From positions 8,680,001 through 8,744,000 of the forward strand of contig JANTQA010000033.1 of assembly GCA_027625915.1 (NCBI GenBank): a DNA stretch of 64,000 nt, given 5' to 3'. The notes beneath the pieces were generated by a model. The model made no database searches, was not told the DNA's origin, and saw nothing but the letters and a program-made list of their open reading frames with translations. Position 1 is the stretch's first letter; every line of letters begins with the position of its first letter. The DNA comes from Anaeramoeba flamelloides (Eukaryota; Metamonada; Anaeramoebidae). Both the position numbers and the translations under genes were made by a program. This document shows, piece after piece, positions 12,038-23,340 of the stretch.

Positions 12038-13549
12038 CACAGGTATTACGACTTTTCGTTTTAAAGCAACGAAAGATTTATAAAAACGCGTTTTTTCGAA
12101 TTTTTTATTTATATTTTTCGTTTCATTCGTTTTTTCATTGTTTGTTTTTTGAAAAAGTCCTCAAATTTTTTTGAAATCATACTTCTCGTTCCTAGGATAT
12201 GAAAAAAAACAATTGAAAAAACGTAAAAACAACAAAAAAACAAAATAAGAATTTACATCTAGGATACTTTTACCTGTAAGTGTGGGAAAAAATGGGAAAG
12301 GCCTAATTTCCAATTTATGTGGGAGATTTTGGTTCCAAAATCAATATGAAAATAGTTTTATTATCTATTTTAGATATGCAAACACAAAAAAAGAGGAGTT
12401 TAAGTTATAAAAGATTTAAAATTGCAAAAACTCTAAAAACATAGTCAAAGAATTATTATTTATATTTAAAATTGATATTTGAGGAATTGAAGTAGTTCAA
12501 AATTTTACTTTTTTATGATTTCAAATTAGATCAGCTCATGCAATTATTTTATATTGTGATTACACCCCCTTTAACTTTTTTTTATTGATCAAAAAAAAAA
12601 ATTAAAAATTATTAACTTAAAAATTTTTTTTTCACAATAATTATTTTCGAAAGGATGATCAGTAATTGTTTTCATCTTATGAATTGTACTTCTATTTATG
12701 AATAAGAAAAATCTATTTTTTTTCTTGAGGCTATAAAACCATTTATAAATCTACAATATTTTTTACTTCATGCATTATCACATTTCTTATTTCTTAACCA
12801 TTATGGTGTTAAGAAACCTTTATTATGTTTTGTAAAAAAATAATTTCATTTTTTATTATTTATTTTTTTACAAAATTGTTTTCAAACAATTTTGTAGTTG
12901 CTTATTTTTTTTTTGTCTAAAATTTCTACTTTCTAGATATGTTGGAAATATTTCTTGGTTTTAATGATGGGAAGAAAACAAACAATCTTTTAAATTAAGT
13001 AATCAGTCCTTTCACTTTTTAAATTACTTTAAAGAATTATTAGATTACTTCTTTCTTAAAATTATATATTCTATTATATTTTTTCTTTGCATTTAAATAA
13101 AAAATAGAAATTGATGAACCCAAAAAGTAAAAATTACAAAACCCATACCAAGTGTAGAAAATATATAAATTATAATATCTGGTACATTTGATTTTTTGTT
13201 TTGTTAATACTATTATTTTTTTAATGATCGATCACAAATTTTATTTTTAAAAAATATATTTTATTTCATGTAAAAAAATTTTAAAAGAATTTTTCTGTCA
13301 ATGTATTATATATGGTAACAAAACAAAATAAATATATACAATAGAATAGTCTTTCTATTGTTTTTTACCTTTTTGTGTTTTATTTATTGTTTTTTTTTTT
13401 TTTTTCGTTTCAATTACGAAAAGTTTCTGAGATATACAAAAAAAATAAATAGTTGTTTAATTAATACGAATAGCCAAAAAACTCTATAATTTAGGCTGTG
13501 GAAACATGTGGAATTTGTTGTTTTTTATTTCCCCTTTTAATAAAAATTA

Positions 13550-13587
<38 letters not shown>

Positions 13588-13660
13588 AAGAAACGAATTT
13601 TACCCGTCGCTCACGCGTGCGCCAACGCGTTTCATGGCATCAATAAAAATCGCCATACCT

Positions 13661-13663
<3 letters not shown>
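12038..13663. mobile_element. TA-microsatellite-embedded element, copy B
   Basis: The tandem partner of copy A, 1626 bp, starting CACAGGTATTACG and ending CATACCTGTG. It is flanked by (TA)n on both sides (12015-12037 and 13665-13692) and has a third internal (TA)n at about 13553-13584, just before the G+C-rich terminal 80 bp. CACAGGTAT at the left is the exact inverse of ATACCTGTG at the right. It lacks the 195-bp MITE present in copy A. No coding frame was recognised. The small open frame at 13498-13731 merely reads through the (TA)n tracts. Confidence 0.72.

Positions 13664-13664
<1 letters not shown>
13585..13664. repeat. G+C-rich 80-bp terminal module bounded by (TA)n, second copy
   Basis: TCAAAGAAACGAATT...CCTGTGA, with a CpG-dense core ('gtcgctcacgcgtgcgccaa'), sandwiched between (TA)n tracts. 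The homologous module is at 11935-12014. Its base composition is unlike everything around it. Confidence 0.7.
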
Positions 13665-13692
<28 letters not shown>

Positions 13693-13695
<3 letters not shown>

Positions 13696-15379
13696 GATAT
13701 GATGATTATTTTTATTATCTTTGAATTGTAAATAAAAGTTAATTTAATTATTTTATAATTTTCAAGAATATAAAGTATCTTGTTAAAAAAATTTTTATTG
13801 ATTTAATTCCAAAATCTAAATGAAATTATATTATTGTTTTTTTTTTCTTGTTTTTTTTAATTATTTTTTATTAATTTAAATTGGTATTTTATAAAATTTT
13901 TATTTTGGCCTAAAGAAATTAATTTCATTTTTATCTTGATAAATTATTTATTAAAAATTAATTTAAAAAAATTACAATTACTCAGTAAAATATTTATTTC
14001 TTTTATTTTTTTATTTCATATTTTTAACAACAATCTTTGAATGTTATTATTTATAAATCAATATATTGAATTTTGAATTACTATTATTGTCATAAACTTT
14101 CTTATTTAATAAATTAAAAAAAAAATAAAAATCTTGAGAGAAAGTGAAAAAATGAATAATTCTAATTTTTTTTTCCAAACACAAAAAAACAATATCATAA
14201 CAAAAATACTTTACCTTTGAACTATTTTAAGTTTTTATTATAATTAAAATATGTATTAACGATAAATAAGAAAATAAATATATTCGTACATCATTATCCT
14301 TTTAAATCTTTTATTATAAACTTGATGAAATTTACACAAATCCCGGGTGATACAGGATAATATATATATAATTATTAAGTTCTCACTTTATGATCAAAAA
14401 TTTGTTAATTTACAATTTTTGATAGTTGAAAAGGTGGGAAAAATATAATTTAATTACATAATTTTTGGTATCATTTTCCAAGTTTAGATATTGAATAAAA
14501 TTTACTAATAAATAGAGTTTTCAAACTCCATAGAAATCATTCGAGGTAATATAGTCTTCAGTTTAAATAATAATAATTCTTGAATAATTATTTTTTTGAC
14601 TCAAAAAATATTTTCAGTGAAAAAGTCAATTCTAACTGAAAATTAACTTACATTACCTATTTTAACAAAAAAAAAACTATCGTTTTTTGAATATAAGAAT
14701 AATTTTGAATGTCAATTTTAATCAACGATTATATTGGAAAAAAACGATACAATAAATCAAAATGTGTGAATTGTTCAAATATTATGATAATAAATTGATC
14801 ACAATTTAATATTTACTTAAAAATTTTTATTGATCAATAAACTGATCTTCAAAACAAATTATTTTTTAAAAAAAAAATAAAAATCGAATAAAAAACTAAA
14901 ATTAAATTAATGAACAGATCAAAACATTTATTGAATTTTGTTTTGATTTGGTTGTCAAATTTATAAATCTACCCTTATCTTAACTTCAATAATTAATCCT
15001 AAATTGTTATTTCCCAATCTATTATAACATAATTCATTACTTTTAAAAAAATACTCCGAAAAAATAAACTTTTTATGATATCGGGAATACATGTATTCTT
15101 TATTTTGTTATAATCAATTAAATGATTTCCCTAAGTTTCCACAAGAAAAAAGGAAAGAGTTCAATTTTAAAACTTTTATTGTTTCAGATCCCTAAAATTG
15201 TGAATCAATAATGATTGTTTTATTAACTTTTTTACTTCTTTTGATTATTCCACTCTTCTTATAAATATATATTTCAAGAAATTTCAATATAAAAGTTGAA
15301 AGTTTTTTTTTAAAAAAAGGATCTCTGAGATCTAATTTAAAATTTCCATTTCTTCTTGAGAATTTAACTTGTGAACTTA
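13693..15379. other. AT-rich gene desert
   Basis: No supportable gene. A short (TA)n occurs near 14361-14370. Nothing else was recognised. Confidence 0.55.
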
Positions 15380-15799
15380 CTGTTGTGGAAAAAAAGTGAA
15401 ACAGGGTTTTTAATTGTGAACCTTACTGAAAAGGAAAAGTAAAATCAATAAAAAGAAGAAACCAATTAACTTGAAATAATAACCCATTATATGATTTTCA
15501 ATCAACCCAACAAATTCAATTTAAATCTACTTGATTTATTGAAATGTAGGTGTGGTTTTGGAGATCTCAAAAATAGTCAATTTTTTCAACAAATTTTTAA
15601 TAATCAGTGATCAATCAAAGAAAAACTCATATTAAAAGATAGTATTAAAAAAACTGTAATTGTGGCGAATACTTCATTTTGTCTTTATTTATTTATTTAT
15701 TCTTTTTTTCATTGATCTTACTTTGAATTTTCAGTAATGTTTGTAATTAAAAACCGTGTTTCACGTTTTTTCCACGTTTGACTTTTTTTCCACAACTGT
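15380..15799. mobile_element. MITE family C copy 1 with long terminal inverted repeats
   Basis: About 420 bp flanked by TA (15378-15379, 15800-15801). The left end runs 'ctgttgtggaaaaaaagtga' then 'cagggtttttaattgtgaac'. The right end, read inverted, gives 'cagttgtggaaaaaaagtca' then 'cacggtttttaattacaaac', so the arms pair over roughly 100 bp with small gaps. No ORF. A truncated relative lies at 52138-52516. Confidence 0.78.
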
Positions 15800-15801
15800 T
15801 A

Positions 15802-17132
15802 AATCGTTTTTGAATAAAACTTTTTTATTGTAAGATTTCAAAATTTTTTTCTGAATTGGTTTTTAAATGTGTGTTTTGTCTATTCATTTGAAATTTTGAT
15901 TTTTTATGTAAGTATTTTTCTTTATCTTTATTTTATATTTTGATGTGAACAATTTAATTAAATGTTTCAATGAATTGTTTGAAATATTTTTTTTTGATTT
16001 TATTTTCCCAAGACAAAATAGTTTTTTTTAATTCGGGATCTAAAAATACCAAAAAGATATTAAAATTGATTTAATAATTTTCAACAAAGTTTAATTATTA
16101 TCATGTTTTTTATTTGCGAAAAAACAGTACCCATCAGTGAAAAAGTAACTTTAAGTGAAACAAGTGTCTACCAGCCAAAAAATATTGACTTGTTTACAAA
16201 AAAAAAATATCTCTCTTCATAGTCAGTACTCAATTTCTCATATTTTTGAACTAAAAGATTTTTTTGAACAACAATAAGCTCTTTTTAAAGGAAAGAAAGT
16301 TTTACTTCATTTGGTGTGTTTGTTTGTATGTTGTGTTCAATATTTTTTCATTTCAAGGGTCGAAAGAGAACAAAATTTTCTTTTTCAAAAGATAAAAAAA
16401 AAAAAAAGTTATCTCATACTGATAAATTCTAATAAATTTCAATAAATTTTTACTTCAATTTCCATTTTTATAAATCTTCGAACTGTTTCTTTATCAAACA
16501 GTACAGGACAAAGAATATTTTGAAGAAGAACTAATTTTACAGAGTTTTTTTAACACTTGACAACATAAAATGCTTTATTCAAAGCTTGATCAGAATAATT
16601 TCAAAAAGGAAAATCAAGTTAAAATTTCCAAACATAAATTACAATTTATCAGTATTAAAGTTCTTAGACAACTTTGATTTTTTTTTGTTTGTAGAAAGCG
16701 GATGTAAAAGGTACTTATAGTTAAATTAAGTAAATTTCAATTAGGATCAAAATATTTGTTTTTATACTTGATTTGGAACAATGTAGTAACAATTGCCATT
16801 TTGAAAATTAACCCTTAAAAACAAATTTTTAATTGTATTAAAGAAATGAAATTGTTTTTTTTTGTGTGTTTGTTGTTATTGTGTTGTTCTGATTTACTTT
16901 TGTTGTTCAAAAAATAGTTAAAAAAAAAAAAGCCTTGAAAAACTAAAAAGAAAAATCAGAAAAAAGTCAAGAATTTCAAAAGAGATCTTGACTGATAACA
17001 AAAGTGTTTTAAAGAATCTCCGATCTTAACTTATTTGGAATATTCTTAAATGTCTGATAAATTTCTGTAAAATTGAAAAATATTTCATATTTGTCTTTTC
17101 AAAAAAAAAGAAAAAGTAAAACAACATTTTAT
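15802..17132. other. AT-rich intergenic stretch
   Basis: No gene recognised; poly-A and poly-T tracts only. Confidence 0.55.
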
Positions 17133-17459
17133 TTATTTTTTTGCAATTGTCTCGAGAATATCTGAGTCCCCCTGATCCAAAACAGTTACCACTGATGTTC
17201 TAAAATATTTACCACAGGCACGACCAAGATCGATATTGTTTCCATTGAATTGATGGAATTTACATCGTGAAAGCATTGCGTAATATTGGATTTCAGATTT
17301 TTTAAGTGGTGGGCAATTGTTAGCAACAATTAATAATTTGCCTTCTCCTTTACGTAAATCTTTAAGACACTGTTGGGTTCCAAGATGGTATTTTCCTGAT
17401 TTGATAACAAGTGCTAGTTTTGATCCAATTCCTTCAGTTTTTTTAGATTTTTTTGACAT
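17133..17459 (-). CDS. RPL30: Large-subunit ribosomal protein eL30 (L30e)
   Basis: A single-exon frame of 108 residues that reads end to end as eL30: [34 protein letters not shown] and [18 protein letters not shown] are the family's diagnostic segments. The length equals the usual eukaryotic size (about 105-115). The protein is a small RNA-binding alpha/beta fold of the 60S subunit, at the intersubunit surface. The start is the only ATG giving the normal Lys-rich N-terminus ([10 protein letters not shown]). Stop is TAA. The gene is divergent from uS15, with 236 bp between the two start codons, so the two ribosomal genes probably share a promoter region. No intron is present. Confidence 0.97.
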   Translation of the reverse strand: MSKKSKKTEGIGSKLALVIKSGKYHLGTQQCLKDLRKGEGKLLIVANNCPPLKKSEIQYYAMLSRCKFHQFNGNNIDLGRACGKYFRTSVVTVLDQGDSDILETIAKK

Positions 17460-17695
17460 TTTATTGTCTGAGATTACTGATTGAAAAAAAAATGGCTTTC
17501 TTGATTAAGAATTTTTATGATAGGATCTCCAAGTTTTGATGAAAATAGTTTTTTTAATTCAAGCTATACTTTCCTTTCACTTTTAAGTAAAAAATATTCT
17601 CTCACTTTACTTTTTTACTAAACTTCAAGATTTCATTTTTTTTAAAAACCTTGTCTTTTCTTTAATTTTTTAAATAATATTAATTTTATCTCAAA
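17460..17695. promoter_or_regulatory. Shared divergent promoter region of eL30 and uS15
   Basis: 236 bp separate the start codons of two ribosomal protein genes transcribed away from each other. Both 5' leaders and both promoters must lie here unless a leader intron exists, of which there is no sign. The region is pyrimidine-rich on the uS15 side ('cttttcactttta', 'cttgtcttttcttt'). No sharp binding motif could be singled out from one example. Confidence 0.6.
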
Positions 17696-18317
17696 ATGGG
17701 TCGTATGTTTGGATCAGGAAAAGGTATCTCGCGCTCTGCCAGACCTTATAAAAAAACACCACCATCATGGTTAAAAATCACACCAAAACAAGTTATTGAA
17801 GAAATCTGTAAAATGGCCAAAAAAGGTTTAACACCATCACAAATTGGTATTCACTTGAGAGATCTCTTTGGTGTTGGACAAGTTAAATCAGTTACATCAA
17901 ACAGAATTCTCAGAATCCTTAAAGCAAACGGTTTGTTTTTGTTTTTTTTTTTTTTTATGAGTCTTTTTGTTTTTTTTATTAAATTTTTTTCTTTTATCTT
18001 TTTTGCTTTTTTACTAATTTTTTTTTTATTTTTTTTTATTTTTTTTTATTTTTTATTATTATTTTGAATCATGTAACTCTTTCCAAAACAAAATAGGATT
18101 GGCACCAAAAATCCCAGAAGATTTATACCATTTGATCAAAAAAGCTGTTTCCATCCGTAAACATTTAGAAAAGAATAGAAAAGATAAAGATGCTAAATTC
18201 CATTTAATCCTTGTTGAATCAAAAATCTATAGAATTTCCAGATACTACAAAAAAACTAGACAACTCCCACCAAATTGGAAATACTCTTCATCAACAGCCA
18301 GCGCATTAGTACAATAA
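17696..18317 (+). CDS. RPS13: Small-subunit ribosomal protein uS15 (S13 in eukaryotes)
   Basis: Exons 17696-17930 and 18097-18317, split by a 166-bp T-rich intron (donor gtttgt, acceptor aaatag) inside the Gly codon of [13 protein letters not shown]. The joined protein is 151 residues, the normal family length. It contains the MGRM start, the [15 protein letters not shown] segment, [19 protein letters not shown], and the C-terminal [23 protein letters not shown] block that binds 18S rRNA in the 40S subunit. Stop is TAA. Reading straight through the intron instead gives only a poly-Phe tail, so splicing is required. It is divergent from eL30. Confidence 0.97.
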
Positions 18318-20469
18318 TTCTTTTCTTTTAGAAATGAAAAAAAATTTTTTTTATTTTATTTTTTTTTTTTTTTTTTTTTTTTTTATTTTAGACTTTTATG
18401 AATAAATATGCTCCCAATTGATAACCAAAGCCAATAAAGGAAAACTAATAATTACCAAATGATAAATAAACTTTTTAAAAAAAAACCAACAAATAACTTA
18501 CATAAATTCTTTTTGTCTTTGATTTGCTTTTTTTTCTTTTTCTTTTGTCAAAAACATTTTCTTAATTTGGAAATTACACTCTCTGAAACAACCCACAAAA
18601 ATCACGATTATTGTTTTGTTAATTACTACCAAATTTTAATCACTTATAATTTTCTGAAGCAACCCAATCATATTTTTTCAATCACTTTCACCACAACTCT
18701 ATAATAGTCTGGTCAATAAATACAATACAAGACATTTTTTTTCTTGTAAAGCTTCAATTAAAGATCTCTTTTTAAGTGAAAAATTCACTGAACCAATAAA
18801 ACATTTGAAGATTTGTTTATGCTCAGAAACTAGAATTAATAATGGGAAAAAAAAATTTCAAAATGTGACTTGGGAAATATATTTTAAAAAAAATTATGAG
18901 AATTTACGTGCAAGAAAAAAAGGGCGAAGTCAATCTTTTTTGGACAAGGATCAAATAAGTTTCAATTGGCTTTTAATATTTTTCTGCACTCGTCAAAAAC
19001 TTTGTTCATTTTTTCATTGAATTTTGTAAACAAGAGCAAATATGAAAGCCCTAAAAAAAAGAGTGTGTTTCAAAAAAATTTGATTTTTACGATGGTCATA
19101 TTAACTCTTGTTGATTAAATTTGGTGTAATTATTTTTAGAAATAATTTCTACATTCATTACCAGAGAAAATATGGCAAATTAAATGAAATATCAAAAAAC
19201 TTACTATTTAAGATTGAAATTGTATTTAATTAGAAAAATATACAAAAATCGAGAAAATAAAACTATTTCTGAAATAAATCAATCAATGAGTAACCGTGAA
19301 CATTGTTAATTACGGCGAGTTTCAAGCATACAAAAACTATATATTATGAATTTTTTTTTTATACCAAAAAAAAGTTTTTTTTCAAAAAATGCCATAAAGC
19401 ATATTGTAAGTGACTATCTGGTTCTCCAAACGAATGAAAAATATAATAATAAATTTCATATAAAAGGTATACTCATGTTAATTTTTATTTTTTAATGTTT
19501 ATGGAATGGTGAACAGTTTTTATTGTCCTTCCGCTTTTACATTTTTTTTCTTATTCCTTTTCATTTAAATTGGGTACAATGCAGGGGGGATAGAGTAGAT
19601 TTGTATTTTTTTACAATTAATTTTCAATTATATTGTAAAACCTTAAATATCTTCTTGAAGTAATATTTAACCAAATTAGAATCACCGATAGATATCTTCT
19701 TGAAAAATACAAGTTTCAAAGTGTCCATCAGGTTACCGAATATTTTTTTTTTACATTTTTAGGAAATTAAAAAATTCCTAAAACTCAATATTGGATTTTT
19801 TTTTTTTCAGAATTAACTCAATTGAATAATTCCTTTTTCTATCCAAATTAGTTTTCAAAAATTTTAACCCAATTTATAATTTTATTGAAAGTGGTTTTAT
19901 TTTTTTTCTTAATCTTTCTTATCGGAATAAAATCCAATTTGTAGATCAGAATCACTTTTTAGATTTTCATCAGTTTTTTGGGTTTTTTTTTTTTTTTATT
20001 TCTCAATCTTTTTTTTTTTTTATTATTATTTTTTTTTGTATAAGTTGTTAAAAAAAAATGATATACAAAAATACAAATAAATATTGATACAATTTGGATT
20101 AGGAAATGTCTTTTAGAATGAATATAATTATGACCAAAAAATCTTCTTGTTAACCCCTGTTTCGTGAAATTTAAGTAATAAAAAAAAAAAAAAACTGATA
20201 CTTCTTTTAAAAATTGTGACTCATATTTTATTATTTTTTGATTTCATTTTTTTTTACTATTTAAAATATCAGGTTTTGAAAATGTGGTTAATACTTTAAA
20301 AGTGTATTAAAAATCAGATTTAATTATTAGTTTTTCTTCAAAACTAAAGTATATATATATATATATATATATATCCAACTTATAATTTGAAGTAATTCAC
20401 CATTTTTGAATGAGCATTTACTCTTCTATTTAGTAGAATTATCTTTAATTGAACTATTATTATAAAATC
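18318..20469. other. AT-rich intergenic stretch with one unrecognised open region
   Basis: From about 18656 to 19020 the plus strand has an open frame without internal stop (…SIKDLFLSEKFTEPIKHL…, WEIYFKKNYENLRARKKG…). It begins after a TGA and has no convincing start or known domain. Around 20345-20374 there is a (TA)n tract. Otherwise nothing was recognised. Confidence 0.35.
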
Positions 20470-21060
20470 CATCATATAAAAACCATTTCACAAATTGTGA
20501 CTCCCCTCAAATAATAAATTGAAAAAAAAATATATCCTTTAGTATTCAAGAACAATTAATAACTAAATCTGGTTTTCAATTCATTTTTAAATTATTCTAA
20601 ATTTAAAAATCTGATATTTTAAAAATTAAAAAAAATTAAAACCAAAAACTAAAAAAAACTAAGTCGCGATTTTTGAAATGAGCATTACTGAATTTTTATT
20701 ACTGCTCCTTCCATAGAAAAAATTTAACTACAAGATTTTTTACCAATAATTAAATTCATTTGAAAAGACATTACATAATGTCATTTTTCTAAATGATTAT
20801 TTTATCTTTTTTAAGATGTTTTTTTTTTACACATGATCTTTTACAAAGAAAAAAAAAAGAAAGAAAAAGAAAAAGAAAAACAAAAACAAAAGAAAAACAA
20901 AAACTTGAAAAAGTAAAACAAAAATTTGCAAAATTAGAAAAAATGATTATCATCCAAAAGTTTAGAAATGTTTTTACGATAAGAATACTGGAACAAACCT
21001 TCAAAACAAATTCCATTAACATTCTAAAGTTAGTCAAAATTTTTTGAAATGTAGTTTCTA
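20470..21060. repeat. Dispersed repeat family D, copy 1
   Basis: About 590 bp alignable to 41955-42580 in the same orientation. Shared blocks include 'aataataaattgaaaaaaa', 'tttttgaaatgagcattac', 'acatgatctt', a Lys-coding-like purine tract (about 20845-20925), and 'gataagaatactgga'. Inside are inverted segments ('cacaaattgtgact' against 'agtcgcgatttttgaaatg'), suggesting a MITE-like core. The open frames on both strands here are side effects. Confidence 0.65.
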
Positions 21061-23340
21061 TAATCTTGACTTTTTTGCGATTTTTTTAAATTCATATGTT
21101 TCATTTTAATGATAAACTTTTTTTTTTGATTTTTTTGAGGGGGGAACTTTTAATCTGATTATACTAAAGTTCCAATTATTATCATTTTTTTGATGAACGA
21201 ATGAAAATTAAACAAAAATAGTAGCCATTAATTTTTCCCTTCTATTCAAAAATTTATCAAAATTAGCTCCCTTTAGAAAATATTTTTTTCTGATCAAAAA
21301 AGAAAAAAAATATAATCAGTTTTTACAGCTAAAACTATTTTTTATAAAATTATCATCAGAAATTTTCATATCGTTCTTCGTTGGTTTGGCTTGGAAACAA
21401 CCACCATGTTATGTTGTGAGTTTGGTCTGTAAGAAGGAGAGATATGGTATTGTTCAAAGTGATATAAAATGATATTGAGAAGTGGAAGAATAACGATTAA
21501 TATCTACTAAGTACCATAACAATATCATATTTTGAGTCTGGGAGGAGATCCAAAACGAGGAATTATCATTCGCTAAAATTGAAAAAAATGAAACAATATG
21601 AGTTTAATATTTATTTTTTGAACTTGAGTACCAACTTTAAACAAACAAACTAAAACAGACTAACAAAAACAAGTAAAAAGTAATTTAATATATTTTAAAG
21701 AAGCTTGGAAGAACCCGCTCTTCAAAAGCTTTATTTTCTCTCAATCGAGTTATTTAAAACATTGAAGTTAAATTTTGGATTTTTATCCATTCAGTGTTAA
21801 AACTTGTTTTGAAATCTCTACAGATACAAAATAGATCGTCCAACTTGTCAATAAGTCTCTATCATCCCTTTTATTTCAACCTTGTCAATAAAAATCGGAA
21901 GTTAAAAAACATAAAAACTTGCATCTATTTTGCTCCTAAAAATTAATATTCTCAAAATTCCTCTTAGAATTTCTTGACTTGACATATTAAAAAAAAATGT
22001 TTTTTTTTTTTATTATTTTCTTAAATTTGTAAAAACTGTTTTTTCTCCTTTTCAAAATCTTCTATTAATGATCTATTCTCTTGCTTTTCAATAAAAAAAA
22101 TGATACCAAACTTTTTTAATTTTTTTTACAATGATATTGATTACTTTTGAATCGATACCAAAAACGATGTTTGGTTTTTGGTATTGTTTTTAAACAAAGA
22201 AAGAGAATTAATTCTTTTTCCATATTTTAAGAGAAAATTAAAAATTACTTTTTTTTTGTCGTCAATTGATCAAATAATTGGGTTACTTGAACTAAATTAA
22301 TTTTCCAATGTCGTAAATCCTTGATCACAGCGATATTTTTGGATTTATGAGATTAAACAACGTCGCAAAAATTTTTTGTTAAACACTCGAAAATATCTTT
22401 AAATAACATATTTTAAAGTCAAATTTCTGAGTAAAATACTTCTTATTTTATCCAAATTCAATTCGAAATAAGAAGATCAGAAAATTTTCAAACTTTTCCT
22501 AATAACTTAAGGATTTCCCAAAATCGTTCACAGTGATTACAATGTCATCCAGAACTTTTTTGAGAAACAATCGCTTTCTTATGAGTAGTTGTCTCGAATT
22601 ATATATTTGTAATTTTTACAAATAAAAAGTTTGAGTTAAAAAAAATATATATAGCTTTTTTATCAAAGTAATGGTTAACAAATAAAACAAATTAAATTAT
22701 TATGTTGAACCAATTAATGATAAATAACAATTTTATATCTTTAAATGTTAATATTTATTTTAAGTTTAATAACGATAATTAAAAAAAAAATTTCTCTCTT
22801 TTTGAGAAATAGTTTGCATTGAAAGAATCAAGTTTAATTATCTCTCAAAATTCAAAGAAAGGTGTTGTAACTGTTTCAAGACAACTGAAGCTAAAATTTT
22901 TGATTCTAAATAACCAAAAAGAAAAGGAAAAAGAAAATTTAAAAATTATTTATTATAAAACAGTATCGAGTTTATTTATATAAGTATAAATTCAAAAAAA
23001 ATAAAAATAAGTTAGTTGGAAATATTAAATTCAAAAGAAATTAGTAGGTGAAAGAAAAAAAAACCAAAAGTATGAAAAATTAGGCAACATTTCATAAAAA
23101 AAAAAAATAATTTTTTTTTTAAAAAATGTTCAATAATTATGGAATAAAGAAAAAATTCAATAAATAATAATAATAATAATAATAAAAAGGGATATTTGTT
23201 TTGTATTTGAGAAATTAAAAAAGATCACCAAAATAGACAAAAAACAAATATCTAGAAATGGGGAATAATTAAAGATAATCTTTTTTACTTTAAAAAAAAG
23301 AATAAATAAAGAATTAAAGAGCTAAATTAATTTTCAAATT
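21061..23340. other. AT-rich gene desert
   Basis: No coding frame supported. The G+C is slightly higher near 21380-21560 but all frames are stopped. A (TAA)n run lies at about 23161-23184. Confidence 0.5.

Noticed and set aside
13498-13731. 77-codon ORF with Ile-Tyr repeats
   Set aside because: It reads through two (TA)n tracts and the end of a repeat element; the protein is a by-product of microsatellites.
20789-21047. Frames on both strands with Lys-rich or Phe-rich protein
   Set aside because: They lie inside dispersed repeat family D, and the second repeat copy does not keep the frames.
23161-23184. (TAA)n run as a CRISPR or minisatellite
   Set aside because: Simple trinucleotide slippage; no spacer structure.
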